Positions 26,519-36,569 are shown, counted from the stretch's first letter. The stretch: DNA of 64,000 bases from Bacteroidales bacterium (GCA_024401395.1 JAKSLD010000016.1:1-64000), one strand, 5' to 3'. Numbers and translations: made by a program. Notes: a model not told the origin generated them from the letters alone.

Positions 26519-28440
26519 TAATCTAGAGTCTCCAAAGCGTCCAACCACAAAGCGCTAGATGCGTCACTAGGCATACGCCAGTCGCCGCGAGGAGAGAGAG
26601 TCACGCTACCCACCTTAGGTCCATCCGGCATAGCAGAACGTTTAAACTGCTGATTGAAGAACCTTCTGAAGAAAGTAGAGAGCCACTTCTTGATGAAAGG
26701 TCGGTCGTACGTCCCCTTGAAAGCGTTACAAGCCATATGGAGCAACACCTCTGGGGAATAACCGAAGCGCATATAATTGTAGATAAAGAAATCGTGCAAT
26801 TCGTATGGGCCTACCAAGTCCTCAGTTTTCTGAGCTATTTCGCCCTTCTCATCAGCTGGGAGCAGTTCTGGGCTGATAGGAGTATCATAGATATCCAACA
26901 GATAAGGTTTAGCCTCTGCCATATCAGGCTGTTCGGCAACATACTTAACGAGATACTTAACCAACGTCTTAGGAACAGAAGCGTTGACGCCATACATAGA
27001 CATCTGGTCGCCATTATAAGTAGCCCAACCGAGAGCCAACTCGCTCAGGTCGCCAGTTCCGACGACCAATCCGCCATCGCGGTTAGCGATATCCATCAAA
27101 ATCTGAGTACGTTCGCGAGCCTGAGAATTCTCGTAAGTAACAGAACGGTCCGTCTCTGGGAGGTTGATATCCTTGAAATGCTGTATGCAGGCATCCTTAA
27201 TACTTATTTCGCGTATTTCCACGCCGAGAGCCTTCATAAGGTTGATAGCATTATTATAGGTACGTCCTGTAGTACCGAAGCCAGGCATAGTCACGCCGAT
27301 AATTTGGCTTCTATCCCAACCTAGGACATCAAATGTACGAGCAGTCACGAGAAGAGCCAAAGTAGAATCCAAGCCACCAGAGATACCCACTACGGCGCGT
27401 TTAGAATGAGAAGCCTCCATACGTTGAGCCAATCCCCACACCTGGATATTAAATATCTCCTCACAACGCTCCTGTACGCTACGTTCGTCCTTAGGGATAA
27501 AAGGATGAGGGTCGAAGTCGCGACGTATATCATCCACATCGAGAGAATCTCCGAGACTTAAATTCACCAATTCATACTGGTTGATATTGTACGAATTAAA
27601 AGAAGTCGTCTTAGCTCGCATAGCCTTAATCTTATTGAGGTCGATATCAGCTACTACGAGTTGGCTTTCTCTGCAGAAACGTTTAGCAGAAGCTATCAGC
27701 TTACCATTTTCGAATACGAGGCCATTACCTGCGAAGACGAGGTCGGTAGTTGATTCCCCTATACCGGCAGAAGCGTAGACATAGGCGCTGATTGTACGAG
27801 CGCTCTGCTGGCTGAGCAAAGAGACGAGATAATCGTGCTTACCCACCATCTCATTAGAAGCAGAGAGATTGAAAATCACCTCGGCACCTGCCTGAGCGAG
27901 GGCAGCAGACGGAGGGTTTGGAGTCCAAACATCCTCACACAATTCGACACCGAAGAGGAAATCCATATCGTTACCGAAAATCAGATTAGTGCTGACAGGA
28001 GCATCAAAACCTGTATCACGAGCTCCGGCAGGGATTTCGCGGCCACTCTTAAACCAGCGAGATTCATAAAATTCACCATAGTTAGGAATATACTGCTTAG
28101 GTACGATACCCATGACATTACCCCTATTTATTACGAAGGCGCAATTATACAAAGCACCTCTATAGTAATAAGGTGCGCCGACGATGATAACCAAATCCTC
28201 CATGTGTCTAGTGTCATCCATGATTTCAAGGATGCCCGACATAGCCTCGTTCTGGAAATGTGGTTGAAGGAACAAATCAGCGCAAGTATAACCCGTAACA
28301 CAGAGTTCTGGAAATACTACGACGTTAGCGCCTTCTTCGTTAGCGCCATGAATTAAGGAGATAATCTCCTCGACATTAGTTTTGATATCGGCAACTGTTA
28401 TACGTGGTATTGCAGTCGCCACTCTGTAAAATCCTGACAT
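26518..28440 (-). CDS. nadE: Glutamine-dependent NAD+ synthetase
   Basis: 640 residues with two domains. N-terminal nitrilase-type glutaminase with E45 (VVFPELCVTGY), K115 (VPKQYIPN) and C168 (GVELCEDVW). C-terminal synthetase with the P-loop GISGGLDST near 356-364. It amidates deamido-NAD using ammonia from Gln. First gene of a nadE-crcB pair with a one-base overlap. The upstream 525-base gap toward pflB holds short repeats. Confidence 0.97.
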   Translation of the reverse strand: MSGFYRVATAIPRITVADIKTNVEEIISLIHGANEEGANVVVFPELCVTGYTCADLFLQPHFQNEAMSGILEIMDDTRHMEDLVIIVGAPYYYRGALYNCAFVINRGNVMGIVPKQYIPNYGEFYESRWFKSGREIPAGARDTGFDAPVSTNLIFGNDMDFLFGVELCEDVWTPNPPSAALAQAGAEVIFNLSASNEMVGKHDYLVSLLSQQSARTISAYVYASAGIGESTTDLVFAGNGLVFENGKLIASAKRFCRESQLVVADIDLNKIKAMRAKTTSFNSYNINQYELVNLSLGDSLDVDDIRRDFDPHPFIPKDERSVQERCEEIFNIQVWGLAQRMEASHSKRAVVGISGGLDSTLALLVTARTFDVLGWDRSQIIGVTMPGFGTTGRTYNNAINLMKALGVEIREISIKDACIQHFKDINLPETDRSVTYENSQARERTQILMDIANRDGGLVVGTGDLSELALGWATYNGDQMSMYGVNASVPKTLVKYLVKYVAEQPDMAEAKPYLLDIYDTPISPELLPADEKGEIAQKTEDLVGPYELHDFFIYNYMRFGYSPEVLLHMACNAFKGTYDRPFIKKWLSTFFRRFFNQQFKRSAMPDGPKVGSVTLSPRGDWRMPSDASSALWLDALETLD

Positions 28441-28504
28441 TTGTTATGTGATTAATTCATTTAATGTGATTAACCTCGGTACGAAGGTAATTACAATTTC
28501 ATAT

Positions 28505-28540
28505 AATTCCAATTCCTAATTCCTAGTACCTAATTCCTAA
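28505..28540. repeat. AATTCCT heptad block
   Basis: Irregular repeats of AATTCC(T) (AATTCC, AATTCCT, AATTCCT, a break, AATTCCT). The same heptad recurs in tandem at 42294-42312, again upstream of an intergenic repeat copy. Confidence 0.7.
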
Positions 28541-28671
28541 ATACGGAAATAGAGGGTGACTAGAAAAATCACTGTTTTCGGAAACTTTCTCAATTACTCT
28601 TAAAAAGTGGGTATGGAGGTACTATGAGAGTGCTTTGTGGTTCCTGCGTTGTTCCTCTGTAGTCCCTTTGT

Positions 28672-28715
28672 AGTATAAGGGAAGTCCCTTGTTCATCGTA
28701 AATTTTTATTTTAAA
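28672..28715 (+). repeat. Intergenic TTGTTCATCG repeat, copy 2
   Basis: AGTATAAGGGAAGTCCC followed by TTGTTCATCGTAAATTTTT and ATTTTAAA. Nearly identical to copies 1, 4 and 8. It lies between two divergent genes. Confidence 0.9.
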
Positions 28716-28913
28716 CCAATCCAGATAGAGAGCAAGAAACCTGTTAGTGAGGCAAAGCAATCTAGCGATTGGCAGAAGAGTTTTTACAAATATTCACGCG
28801 GCACGAACCGTTAAGACATTGATAATCAACACCGGCAAACAACACAATATATAATTGAGGTTAATAAATACAAAATACGTGCGCACAAGGACAAGCGATA
28901 TATTTATTGGAGT

Positions 28914-28921
28914 TAATTTTG
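28914..28921 (+). promoter_or_regulatory. -7 promoter box of pflB
   Basis: TAATTTTG fits TAnnTTTG, 44 bases before the pflB ATG. No clear -33 TTTG. Confidence 0.45.
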
Positions 28922-28965
28922 TAACACAATAGACCTCCAAATAGAACAATATCAACAAAAAGAAT

Positions 28966-31215
28966 ATGGCTGAAAATGCGACAACCGCATGGAGCGGTTT
29001 CAAGGGGCAAAGATGGCGTACAGAGATAAACGTACGAGACTTTATTCAGAACAATTACACACAGTATGACGGAGACGAGTCGTTCCTTGTTGGACCGACA
29101 GATGCTACGAACAAGCTTTGGGGCAAACTCAAAGAGCTACAGAAAGAAGAGCGTGCCAAGGGCGGAGTTCTTGACATGGAGACAGAAGTAGTATCGAGTC
29201 TCACTGCATACGGAGCCGGGTACCTTGACAAAGAGTTAGAAAAGATAGTAGGACTCCAGACAGACAAGCCACTCAAGCGAGCATTCATGCCATACGGCGG
29301 AATCAAGATGGCAGAGCAAGCGTGTACGACATACGGCTACACCCCATCGCAGAAGATTCACGAGATATTCACGAAATATTGCAAGACACACAACGACGGA
29401 GTATTCGATGCCTACACAGCAGAGATGAAGCTCGTTCGTCACAATCATATACTCACCGGACTACCTGACACATACGGCCGCGGTCGTATCGTAGGTGATT
29501 ACCGTCGTGTAGCGCTTTACGGTATCGACTTCCTCATCAGAGAGAAGCAGAACGACCTCAACAAGATGGGCGACAGAGGCATGATAGACGACGTGATACG
29601 CCTTAGAGAAGAGGTAGCGATGCAGATAAAAGCCCTCAAAGGCATGAAAGAGATGGCAGCCATCTATGGCTTTGACATTTCAAATCCAGCTACCAATGCA
29701 CGCGAGGCTGCGCAATGGCTCTACTTCGGTTATCTTGCTGCTGTAAAGACACAGAACGGAGCTGCCATGTCAGTAGGTCGTGTCTCAACATTCCTTGATA
29801 TCTATATCAACCGTGACCTTGAGGCAGGTATTCTCACGGAGTCAGAGGCTCAGGAACTCATAGACCACATGGTAATGAAGTTCCGCATGGTTAAGTTTGC
29901 GCGTATACCTAGCTACAACGAACTCTTCACAGGCGACCCAGTATGGGCTACACTTGAGGTAGCAGGCCTTGGCACAGACGGCAGACACATGGTAACAAAG
30001 AACGACTACCGTTTCCTCCATACACTACAGAACATGGGACCAAGTCCAGAGCCAAACCTCACCGTACTCTACAGCAGCCGCTTACCAGAGACCTTCAAGA
30101 AGTTTGCTGCCATGATATCCGTTGAGACAAGCTCCATCCAGTATGAAAACGACGACGTAATGCGCGTAGTATGGGGAGACGACTACAGCATCTGCTGCTG
30201 CGTATCTGCGACACAGACAGGCAAAGAGATGCAGTTCTTCGGTGCTCGTGCCAACCTTGCCAAGTGTCTCACATACTCAATCAGCGGTGGTGTAGACTCA
30301 AAGACAAGAGAGCAATGCGGACCTAAGATGCGTCCTATCACAGGCGAGATACTTACATACGACGAGTTCCTGCCACGCTTCGACATTATGATGGACTGGT
30401 TGGCAAGTGTTTACGTCAAGACACTCAACCTCATCCACTACATGCACGACAAATACTTCTACGAGGCAGCAGAGATGGCACTCATAGATACAGACGTACG
30501 TCGTACATTCGCTACAGGCATTGCAGGCTTCAGTCATGTAGTAGATTCAATTTCAGCAATCAAGTACGCTACAGTCCACGTCAACTATGACGAGACAGGT
30601 TTCCCTGTAGACTTCAATACAGAAGGCGAGTTCCCACGCTACGGTAACGACGATGACCGTGCTGATGAGATAGCAGTATGGCTTCTAAAGACATTCCTCG
30701 AGAAGATCAAGAAATACCATACATACCGCAACAGCGAGCCTACTACATCAATCCTAACTATTACATCAAATGTAGTATACGGCAAGTATACAGCTGCCAT
30801 GCCAGACGGACGTAAGGCAGGCACACCACTTGCGCCAGGTGCCAACCCATCGTACGGAGCAGAAAAGAACGGACTCTTGGCATCACTAAACTCAGTTGCG
30901 AAGCTTCCATACGAGTACGCCCTTGACGGCATATCGAATACACAGACAATCAGTCCAAATGCGCTAGGTCATAACGACGAAGAGCGTGCCAATACCCTCG
31001 TATCGGCAATGGACGGCTACTTCGACCGTGGAGCGCACCACCTCAACGTCAACGTATTCGGACTTGACAAACTCCGCGATGCTATGGAGCACCCAGAGAA
31101 AGAAGAGTACCAGAACTTCACAATCCGCGTATCAGGTTACGCCGTTAAGTTCATTGACCTTACACGTGAGCAGCAGCTTGACGTTATCGCACGCAATGCA
31201 CATGAGACACTCTAA
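28966..31215 (+). CDS. pflB: Pyruvate formate-lyase
   Basis: 749 residues, close to the usual 760. The catalytic cysteines are in SICCCVSAT (Cys411 and Cys412, after an extra Cys410), and the glycyl radical site is Gly724 in [10 protein letters not shown], 25 residues from the end. It splits pyruvate with CoA into acetyl-CoA and formate under anaerobic conditions. The activating enzyme gene follows 96 bases on, with a hairpin between them. Codon use (C-ending codons, ACA for Thr) differs from the neighbouring minus-strand genes, as expected for a highly expressed gene. Confidence 0.98.
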   Translation: MAENATTAWSGFKGQRWRTEINVRDFIQNNYTQYDGDESFLVGPTDATNKLWGKLKELQKEERAKGGVLDMETEVVSSLTAYGAGYLDKELEKIVGLQTDKPLKRAFMPYGGIKMAEQACTTYGYTPSQKIHEIFTKYCKTHNDGVFDAYTAEMKLVRHNHILTGLPDTYGRGRIVGDYRRVALYGIDFLIREKQNDLNKMGDRGMIDDVIRLREEVAMQIKALKGMKEMAAIYGFDISNPATNAREAAQWLYFGYLAAVKTQNGAAMSVGRVSTFLDIYINRDLEAGILTESEAQELIDHMVMKFRMVKFARIPSYNELFTGDPVWATLEVAGLGTDGRHMVTKNDYRFLHTLQNMGPSPEPNLTVLYSSRLPETFKKFAAMISVETSSIQYENDDVMRVVWGDDYSICCCVSATQTGKEMQFFGARANLAKCLTYSISGGVDSKTREQCGPKMRPITGEILTYDEFLPRFDIMMDWLASVYVKTLNLIHYMHDKYFYEAAEMALIDTDVRRTFATGIAGFSHVVDSISAIKYATVHVNYDETGFPVDFNTEGEFPRYGNDDDRADEIAVWLLKTFLEKIKKYHTYRNSEPTTSILTITSNVVYGKYTAAMPDGRKAGTPLAPGANPSYGAEKNGLLASLNSVAKLPYEYALDGISNTQTISPNALGHNDEERANTLVSAMDGYFDRGAHHLNVNVFGLDKLRDAMEHPEKEEYQNFTIRVSGYAVKFIDLTREQQLDVIARNAHETL

Positions 31216-31247
31216 CAGAGTGACAGATAGAAAACAATAACCAACGA

Positions 31248-31280
31248 AAGAGAAGACGCACCACCAATGCGTCTTTTCTT
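31248..31280 (+). terminator. Hairpin between pflB and pflA
   Basis: A 13-bp stem, AAGAGAAGACGCA (31248-31260) with TGCGTCTTTTCTT (31268-31280), one G-U pair, loop of 7. The T-rich 3' arm suggests a leaky terminator or mRNA-stabilising hairpin that lowers pflA relative to pflB. Confidence 0.75.
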
Positions 31281-31311
31281 TTATCTTTACCTTCAAGAAA
31301 GAAAACGACAT

Positions 31312-32049
31312 ATGACAAAAGGCTACGTACACTCCACAGACAGTTTCGGTTCCGTAGACGGACCTGGGATACGCTATCTGATTTTCCTGCAAGGCTGCGA
31401 TATGCGTTGCAGGTATTGCCATAATCCTGACACATGGACACACGGTGCCGTAGCCAACAACGTCACAGAGATGACTGTAGACGAGATACTCACCAAAGCA
31501 GAGAGATATCGCAGCTACTGGAGACAAAACGGAGGAATAACAGTCAGCGGAGGCGAGCCCCTGCTACAGATAGACTTTCTCATAGAACTCTTTGAAGAGG
31601 CACATAAGAGAGGCATCACTACATGTCTTGACACCTGCGCTCAGCCATTCAGAAGAGAAGGCGAATTCTTTGAGAAATTTGAAAGACTAATGGCTGTGAC
31701 AGATACTGTTCTTCTTGACATAAAGCATATTGTATCAGAAGAGCACAAGGCGCTTACGGGGCATAGGAATGAGAACATACTTGAGTGTGCCAAGTACTTA
31801 TCAGACATTAACAAGCCAGTATGGATAAGACACGTACTAGTACCAGGCATCACAGACAAAGTGGAACATCTGAAAGAATTGAGATTATTTCTTGACACCT
31901 TGACCAACGTAGTAAAAATAGAAATTCTGCCATATCACTCTATGGCAGAATTCAAGTATGAGCAACTAGGCATAGAGTACACCTTGAAGGGTGTGCTGCC
32001 ACCAAGCAAAGAATCTGTAGAGGAGGCCAGGCGGATATTACTCGCCTAG
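31312..32049 (+). CDS. pflA: Pyruvate formate-lyase-activating enzyme
   Basis: 245 residues from ATG 31312; a longer in-frame start at 31267 would run through the hairpin and lacks family match. The radical-SAM motif is C29, C33, C36 (CDMRCRYCHNP), preceded by the family sequence DGPGIRYLIFLQGC. TVSGGEPLLQ follows. It makes the glycyl radical on PflB. It is the second gene of the pfl operon. A 38-codon remnant of a similar gene lies 1.2 kb downstream at 33296. Confidence 0.97.
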   Translation: MTKGYVHSTDSFGSVDGPGIRYLIFLQGCDMRCRYCHNPDTWTHGAVANNVTEMTVDEILTKAERYRSYWRQNGGITVSGGEPLLQIDFLIELFEEAHKRGITTCLDTCAQPFRREGEFFEKFERLMAVTDTVLLDIKHIVSEEHKALTGHRNENILECAKYLSDINKPVWIRHVLVPGITDKVEHLKELRLFLDTLTNVVKIEILPYHSMAEFKYEQLGIEYTLKGVLPPSKESVEEARRILLA

Positions 32050-32074
32050 TATCCTAAAACCCCTCTTTGGGATA

Positions 32075-33025
32075 TTATATTTCCTGAATCAGAGATTTAC
32101 CAGACTCTCCATTCTCCCATTGCCAAGATTCATGGAACCTTAGTTTCCCATTCTCCAGGAATTCTGGAGAAGAGTCACAGTGACCCTTTTTGAACTCGTT
32201 ATGGACATTGACGTGCTGATAGTCGAAATGCAAGCAACCATTCTCGTCCATATTGCCGAATAAGATTCCCTTAAACACCATACCTCCGGAATACTCCGCC
32301 CAGACAATATTATCTTTCTGGTGATAACTGAAGACAGTCTGACCAGACACCTCACCAGAGTCAGAGTTCTCAATAGCGGTGAAATATCTATCATCTACAG
32401 AGAAATGGGATTCAGACTTATTGAAAAGATTATAACCTAGAGAATATGCCTTAGCCAGATGAGGGTCGCTATTAAGCGCACGGCTTTCAGTAGATTTTGA
32501 CATGCCATCAAGTACTACGAACTTCTTATCCTTCACTCTATTGAAAAGGCGATCGCCCAGCATAACCTTCTTCATGGCATATATCAAGTCGTAGCACTCC
32601 AACTCTGCCTGCGAATTACCAGCTATACACAACACCAATGACTTTTCCAGCAACTTCATATGCAAAGAGTTCAACTTCTTCTCTTTTGTTCCGTACGCGA
32701 ACCCATAACGCCATACTCTATCAAACCAACCTTTCAATTTAGCTGGCACATCGGTCCAAAATACAGGATATATGAAGACAATAGCATCACTAGAGTTGAT
32801 CTTTCTCTGCTCTTCTAAAATATCTTCTGCAATGTCATCGTTATTGATATAATTGGAGTCGCGTAGATATTCAGACTCTATCATATCCGATTTGAAATTC
32901 ATCTTATACAAATCAGATATTATATACTCATTTCCTGACTCAACAATACCCTTAATAAAAGAATCTCTAACTAAAGACGTGAAGGAATCTTCTGATGGGT
33001 GGCAATAAACTACAAATACTTTCAT
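32075..33025 (-). CDS. Flavodoxin-fold NAD(P)H oxidoreductase fused to a C-terminal domain
   Basis: 316 residues from MKVFVVYCHP. Residues 1 to about 195 form a Flavodoxin_2 (NQO1/MdaB-like) domain: YCHPSEDSF for FMN phosphate binding and FIYPVFWTDVPAKLKGWFDRV. Residues from about 205 form a strand-rich domain (ENSDSGEVSGQTVFSYHQ, IVWAEYSGG, FDYQHVN, LRFHESWQW) that I know as a separate small bacterial family of unknown role. The fusion suggests that the second domain binds a substrate or product of the flavoprotein; that is inference. A minus-strand TACATTTG box (33057-33050) precedes the start. It converges with pflA. Confidence 0.8.
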   Translation of the reverse strand: MKVFVVYCHPSEDSFTSLVRDSFIKGIVESGNEYIISDLYKMNFKSDMIESEYLRDSNYINNDDIAEDILEEQRKINSSDAIVFIYPVFWTDVPAKLKGWFDRVWRYGFAYGTKEKKLNSLHMKLLEKSLVLCIAGNSQAELECYDLIYAMKKVMLGDRLFNRVKDKKFVVLDGMSKSTESRALNSDPHLAKAYSLGYNLFNKSESHFSVDDRYFTAIENSDSGEVSGQTVFSYHQKDNIVWAEYSGGMVFKGILFGNMDENGCLHFDYQHVNVHNEFKKGHCDSSPEFLENGKLRFHESWQWENGESGKSLIQEI

Positions 33026-33295
33026 TTTATTTATGGATTGAGGAATACACAAATGTAATACTAATTTTTAACAATCCTACCATTTATAGAATACAGCAAC
33101 AATAATAAACCTTAAAAACACACAATTTATGACCATAGCAACTAGTTTTCTACTACTTTTGCACCGCTTTTCGCCATAAAAACGAAGAGACTCTTATTTA
33201 AGCGCTAGTATACAGACATTTGCGATGACAATAACAAACAACAAACTAATTAAAGAGTTCGACGCATAGGTGTAATTACTCTTGCCGCCCTTCTG

Positions 33296-33409
33296 ATGGC
33301 AGAATTCAAATATGAGAAGCTAGGGATACAATACACGCTAAAAGGAGTAGAAGCGCCAAGCAAAGAGAGAGAAGAAAAAGCAAAGAAGATATTAGGAATA
33401 GAACAATAG
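33296..33409 (+). pseudogene. C-terminal remnant of a pflA-like gene
   Basis: A 37-codon frame starting MAEFKYEKLGIQYTLKGV and ending at TAG is a clear match to the last 35 residues of the intact pflA (MAEFKYEQLGIEYTLKGV). The DNA before it no longer matches pflA; in the same frame it reads GVITLAALLMA, which resembles a signal peptide, and a stop lies a few codons earlier. It seems to be a deletion product of a second, more diverged pflA, not a recent duplicate: synonymous and amino acid changes are many. Confidence 0.85.
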
Positions 33410-33462
33410 AGAAAGACCTATAGAATACCTACGGAGGTACTATGAGAGTCCTATGAGCATAG

Positions 33463-33482
33463 TTGTTCATCGTAAATTTTTA
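33463..33482 (+). repeat. Intergenic TTGTTCATCG repeat, copy 3
   Basis: Core TTGTTCATCGTAAATTTTTA only; the AAGGGAAGTCCC part is missing. A different upstream segment (33430-33449) matches sequence upstream of copy 2, so the two copies are related outside the core. Confidence 0.85.
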
Positions 33483-33500
33483 ATAACTCGCGTACTTCCA

Positions 33501-33546
33501 GAGGAAAAAATTAAGCCCTGCATCGTTTCGCAACGGTACGGGGCTT
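33501..33546 (-). terminator. Terminator of the outer-membrane protein gene
   Basis: Arms AAGCCCTGC..TCGTT (from 33513) and AACGGTACGGGGCTT (to 33546) form a long hairpin with one bulge and loop TCGC. On the minus strand it is followed by a T run. It lies 44 bases after the stop of the minus-strand gene. Confidence 0.8.
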
Positions 33547-33589
33547 GCGCTATTTTTATATATTAATACCATGAATGAAGAGGCAAAAC

Positions 33590-36520
33590 TTAACGCATTG
33601 GTGGGCCCATCATCATCATTGGAGGACGTTGACCTCCACCTTTACCGCCGCGATTCATCATAGGGGCGAATGGGTCTACTTGTTTTTCACCAATGGTTTT
33701 AAACTTATAAGTAAATGTCAACATAGCATACTGCTTGAGGACATCAGTTGTAGTAACAGTTGTCGAGTTAGCGCCAACCATTTTAGATACACTCTTAGTG
33801 TTATCGAGAAGGTCGTTCACCTTCAAACGCAACTCAGCGCGACGATCGTCGAAGAACTTCACACCGAGAGAAGCATTCCACAAGAGGTAGTTATCATCAT
33901 AGTTCTTACCGCGACCACTAGAATACTGGTGAGACAAATGGTTAGCGAATACGAGACGATTATTGAACCACAAGCATGTTACGTCGGCACCCAACGTATG
34001 GTTATAGACATTTACATCCTGGCTATTCTGTCTTGTAGAACTCTGCATTGAGTATCCACCATTATAGCTAATAGTAAAGTCGACACTCTCAGAGATATTA
34101 GAAGCCAATGTAGCACCGAAGTTGAGGCTATTATTCTTAGTAGTAACCTTCTCACCATTATAGATAGAAGGGCTCTTAGACAAACTAGCACCCAAAGACA
34201 AGTTACCAGTACTCTTAAGGAACTTGATAGGAGTAGTCAAAGTAAGATGGAGACGACCAGTGAAGTAGCCATCCATATTGACAGGCTTGCTGAAAGATGT
34301 ATTGATAGGGATGATAATCTTAGTATGTTCCAGCTTACCATCATTACCACGAACCAAAGCTTCAATCTCACGCTCCTCAGTCTCACTCAAAGAGACATCA
34401 GAAGAGATATAATCAGTAGCGAAATTCAATCCAGCCATTACGAAGACACCTCTTGAAGTCTCAGGATTATTTCTAGCCATGAAGAGGTTGATATTATGGC
34501 TATACTGCTGGCTCAGATCCTTATTACCTGTAGTATACTGCATAAGGTTACTTACGTCCACTACCTCCTGCAACTGGTTGATACTTGGAGCAGAAGTGCT
34601 AGTACGGTAATCGAATCTACCATGCGACTGCATACCATTCTGCAAGCTAATGCGGACAGAAGGGAGAAGGCTATTGTATGAAGTAGAAGTCTCCAATTCA
34701 TAAGGATACTCCTGATCAGTTTCCAAGATAGCCTTTTGGAAATCGAGGCCGAAAGTAGCGTTAAAGCTCTTACCCTTAAAGATATTCCAACCTATACCAC
34801 CCTTGTGCTGAGTATAAGTACTCTCCTTCTTGTTGGACAAAGTTGGAGAGAAGGTATAAGTATTGAAAACAGACTGAGCATCTACTGCGACTGTATCAGC
34901 ATTTACCTGCTTATCAGAGTTATTGATACGTACGCTAGGGCTGTAGTTGATCTGCAAAGCCATATTTTCTCCGAAAGGCTCAGTATACATAGCAGTAGCG
35001 TTGAAAGAATTATTCTTAGTCTCGTTATCAGAGAGGTTAGAAGTCTTCATATTGAAGATATTCGACGCATCGCCATACTTATTGGTCATTCTAGAAGTAT
35101 TGTCAGAGTTGTTCATTGAGATAGAGAAACCACCTCTAACGGTCAATGTACGTCTAGGCAAAGAGAACTTATGACGCCACATGACGTTACCAGAACCTGT
35201 TACACCACTTGACTCGCCATCGGCATCCTGAATACGCTTCTGCCAAGACTCATTCTTAGCCAAAGCCTCCTCGATAGTCTTAGCATACTTAGTATCATTA
35301 ATGCTAGCCGAGTTAGACTCGCTGCTCTGCCATGTAAAACGAGGAGTAAGGATAAGGCTATTATTCTCGTTGATAGTCCAGTTGAGGCGGAGAGTAGCTC
35401 TATTATTCATTGACCTAGACTCGCCATTGCTAGAAGAGAACTCGAAGTGAGTAGTATCGACACCCTGACGAGCGAAATACTCCTCCTCAGATATAGTCTC
35501 CGAGATATTTTTACGGTTATCGTAGCTATAACTGAACTCCACCTTGATTTTATTCTCCTTATCCAAGCTATAGTTTACGCCGAGGCTTCCTGTACGGTTC
35601 TTGCCGCCGTTGGAATTCCAACCGCCTCCGCCCATCATCATGCCACGGCCACCACCGCCATTAGACATCATGCTAGACATATCCTCGAAAGAGAAATTCT
35701 GCTGGTTGATATTATTGAGCATACCGATGAGCGATATTCTATGGTCGCCGCGGAAATAGTTCATATTACCGCCCAACTCATAGCGGTCGTTTGTACCATA
35801 ACCAGCATATACACGACCGAAGCGGCCCGACTTGATACCCATCTTAGTGAGGATATTGATGGTACGTTCATCATTACCATCAGAGAAGCCAGTAAATTCA
35901 GCCTGATCGCTCTGCTTATCGTAGACCTCAATTTTAGACACCATATCTGCAGAGATAGTTCTAAGAGCAGTCATTGGGTCATCACCGAAGAACTCCTTAC
36001 CATCGACGAGCACCTTTTTCACTGTCTCGCCACCATTCTTCACCTGACCGCCCTCTACCTGCATACCAGGCATCTTCTTAATAAGATCCTCTGTTGTAGC
36101 ATCAGGATTAACTTTGAAGGCATCAGCATTAAATACGGTTGTATCGCCTCGCTGTTCCTGACGAACCATTACGCCAGCGACCTTAACCTCATCGAGTTTT
36201 TTATTCTCGACTTTCAGTTTAATAGTACCGAGGTCGATATTTTCACCATTTACATCGATAGTCTTTTCGAAAGAAGTGTAACCGACGAATGCGACCTTAA
36301 CAGTCCATTTGCCATTATCGAGTTTGATTCGGAACTTACCATCAAGATCCGTACTTGTGCCAACCGACTTACCGCCATTAGCTGGAGTGAATGCAGCCTG
36401 GGCTCCTGGCAATCCTTGATTATCTGCCCTATCAAGCACTGTTCCCGAGACATAAGCCTGAGAAAAAGCGTTGATTGCAGCCAACATCATGGTGCCGATT
36501 AATAGAATTATTCTGTACAT
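33590..36520 (-). CDS. TonB-receptor-like outer-membrane beta-barrel protein
   Basis: 976 residues. Signal peptide 1-20 (INAFSQA), a CarboxypepD_reg-like Ig domain (about 22-110), a plug-like domain with DLIKKMPGMQVEGGQVKNGGETVKK-type sequence (about 130-230), and a large beta-barrel to the end. It is of the OMP_b-brl_3 group, typical of Bacteroidetes. There is a Gly/Met-rich loop near 285-305 and a Gly/Met/Pro-rich tail (PPMMMMGPPMR). No SusD partner is near. Substrate unknown. A TATATTTG box (minus, 36577-36570) precedes it and a terminator follows. Confidence 0.88.
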   Translation of the reverse strand: MYRIILLIGTMMLAAINAFSQAYVSGTVLDRADNQGLPGAQAAFTPANGGKSVGTSTDLDGKFRIKLDNGKWTVKVAFVGYTSFEKTIDVNGENIDLGTIKLKVENKKLDEVKVAGVMVRQEQRGDTTVFNADAFKVNPDATTEDLIKKMPGMQVEGGQVKNGGETVKKVLVDGKEFFGDDPMTALRTISADMVSKIEVYDKQSDQAEFTGFSDGNDERTINILTKMGIKSGRFGRVYAGYGTNDRYELGGNMNYFRGDHRISLIGMLNNINQQNFSFEDMSSMMSNGGGGRGMMMGGGGWNSNGGKNRTGSLGVNYSLDKENKIKVEFSYSYDNRKNISETISEEEYFARQGVDTTHFEFSSSNGESRSMNNRATLRLNWTINENNSLILTPRFTWQSSESNSASINDTKYAKTIEEALAKNESWQKRIQDADGESSGVTGSGNVMWRHKFSLPRRTLTVRGGFSISMNNSDNTSRMTNKYGDASNIFNMKTSNLSDNETKNNSFNATAMYTEPFGENMALQINYSPSVRINNSDKQVNADTVAVDAQSVFNTYTFSPTLSNKKESTYTQHKGGIGWNIFKGKSFNATFGLDFQKAILETDQEYPYELETSTSYNSLLPSVRISLQNGMQSHGRFDYRTSTSAPSINQLQEVVDVSNLMQYTTGNKDLSQQYSHNINLFMARNNPETSRGVFVMAGLNFATDYISSDVSLSETEEREIEALVRGNDGKLEHTKIIIPINTSFSKPVNMDGYFTGRLHLTLTTPIKFLKSTGNLSLGASLSKSPSIYNGEKVTTKNNSLNFGATLASNISESVDFTISYNGGYSMQSSTRQNSQDVNVYNHTLGADVTCLWFNNRLVFANHLSHQYSSGRGKNYDDNYLLWNASLGVKFFDDRRAELRLKVNDLLDNTKSVSKMVGANSTTVTTTDVLKQYAMLTFTYKFKTIGEKQVDPFAPMMNRGGKGGGQRPPMMMMGPPMR

Positions 36521-36569
36521 GTCTACTGTGGATTTAAAAAAATAGCTCTATGTTCTAATTTTGATATTG

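Larger units (their letters stand above)
28441..28965. other. 525-base intergenic region between nadE and pflB
   Basis: A divergent spacer. From left to right it holds an AATTCCT repeat block (28505-28540), a 20-mer shared with 33430-33449 (28612-28631), one intergenic repeat copy (28672-28715), and a -7 promoter box for pflB (28914-28921). No ORF is supported. No FNR- or ArcA-like site was recognised. Confidence 0.6.
33026..33589. other. Intergenic region with pflA remnant, repeat copy and terminator
   Basis: Holds the promoter box of the oxidoreductase (33050-33057), a decayed pflA end (33296-33409), a 20-mer shared with 28612-28631 (33430-33449), an intergenic repeat copy (33463-33482) and a terminator (33513-33546). 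A TACTTTTG box near 33150 could be an orphan promoter. No intact gene is supported. Confidence 0.6.

Noticed and set aside
33150-33260. Small gene upstream of the pflA remnant
   Set aside because: A promoter-like box and a short frame exist, but the frame hits a stop within about a dozen codons and shows no recognisable product.
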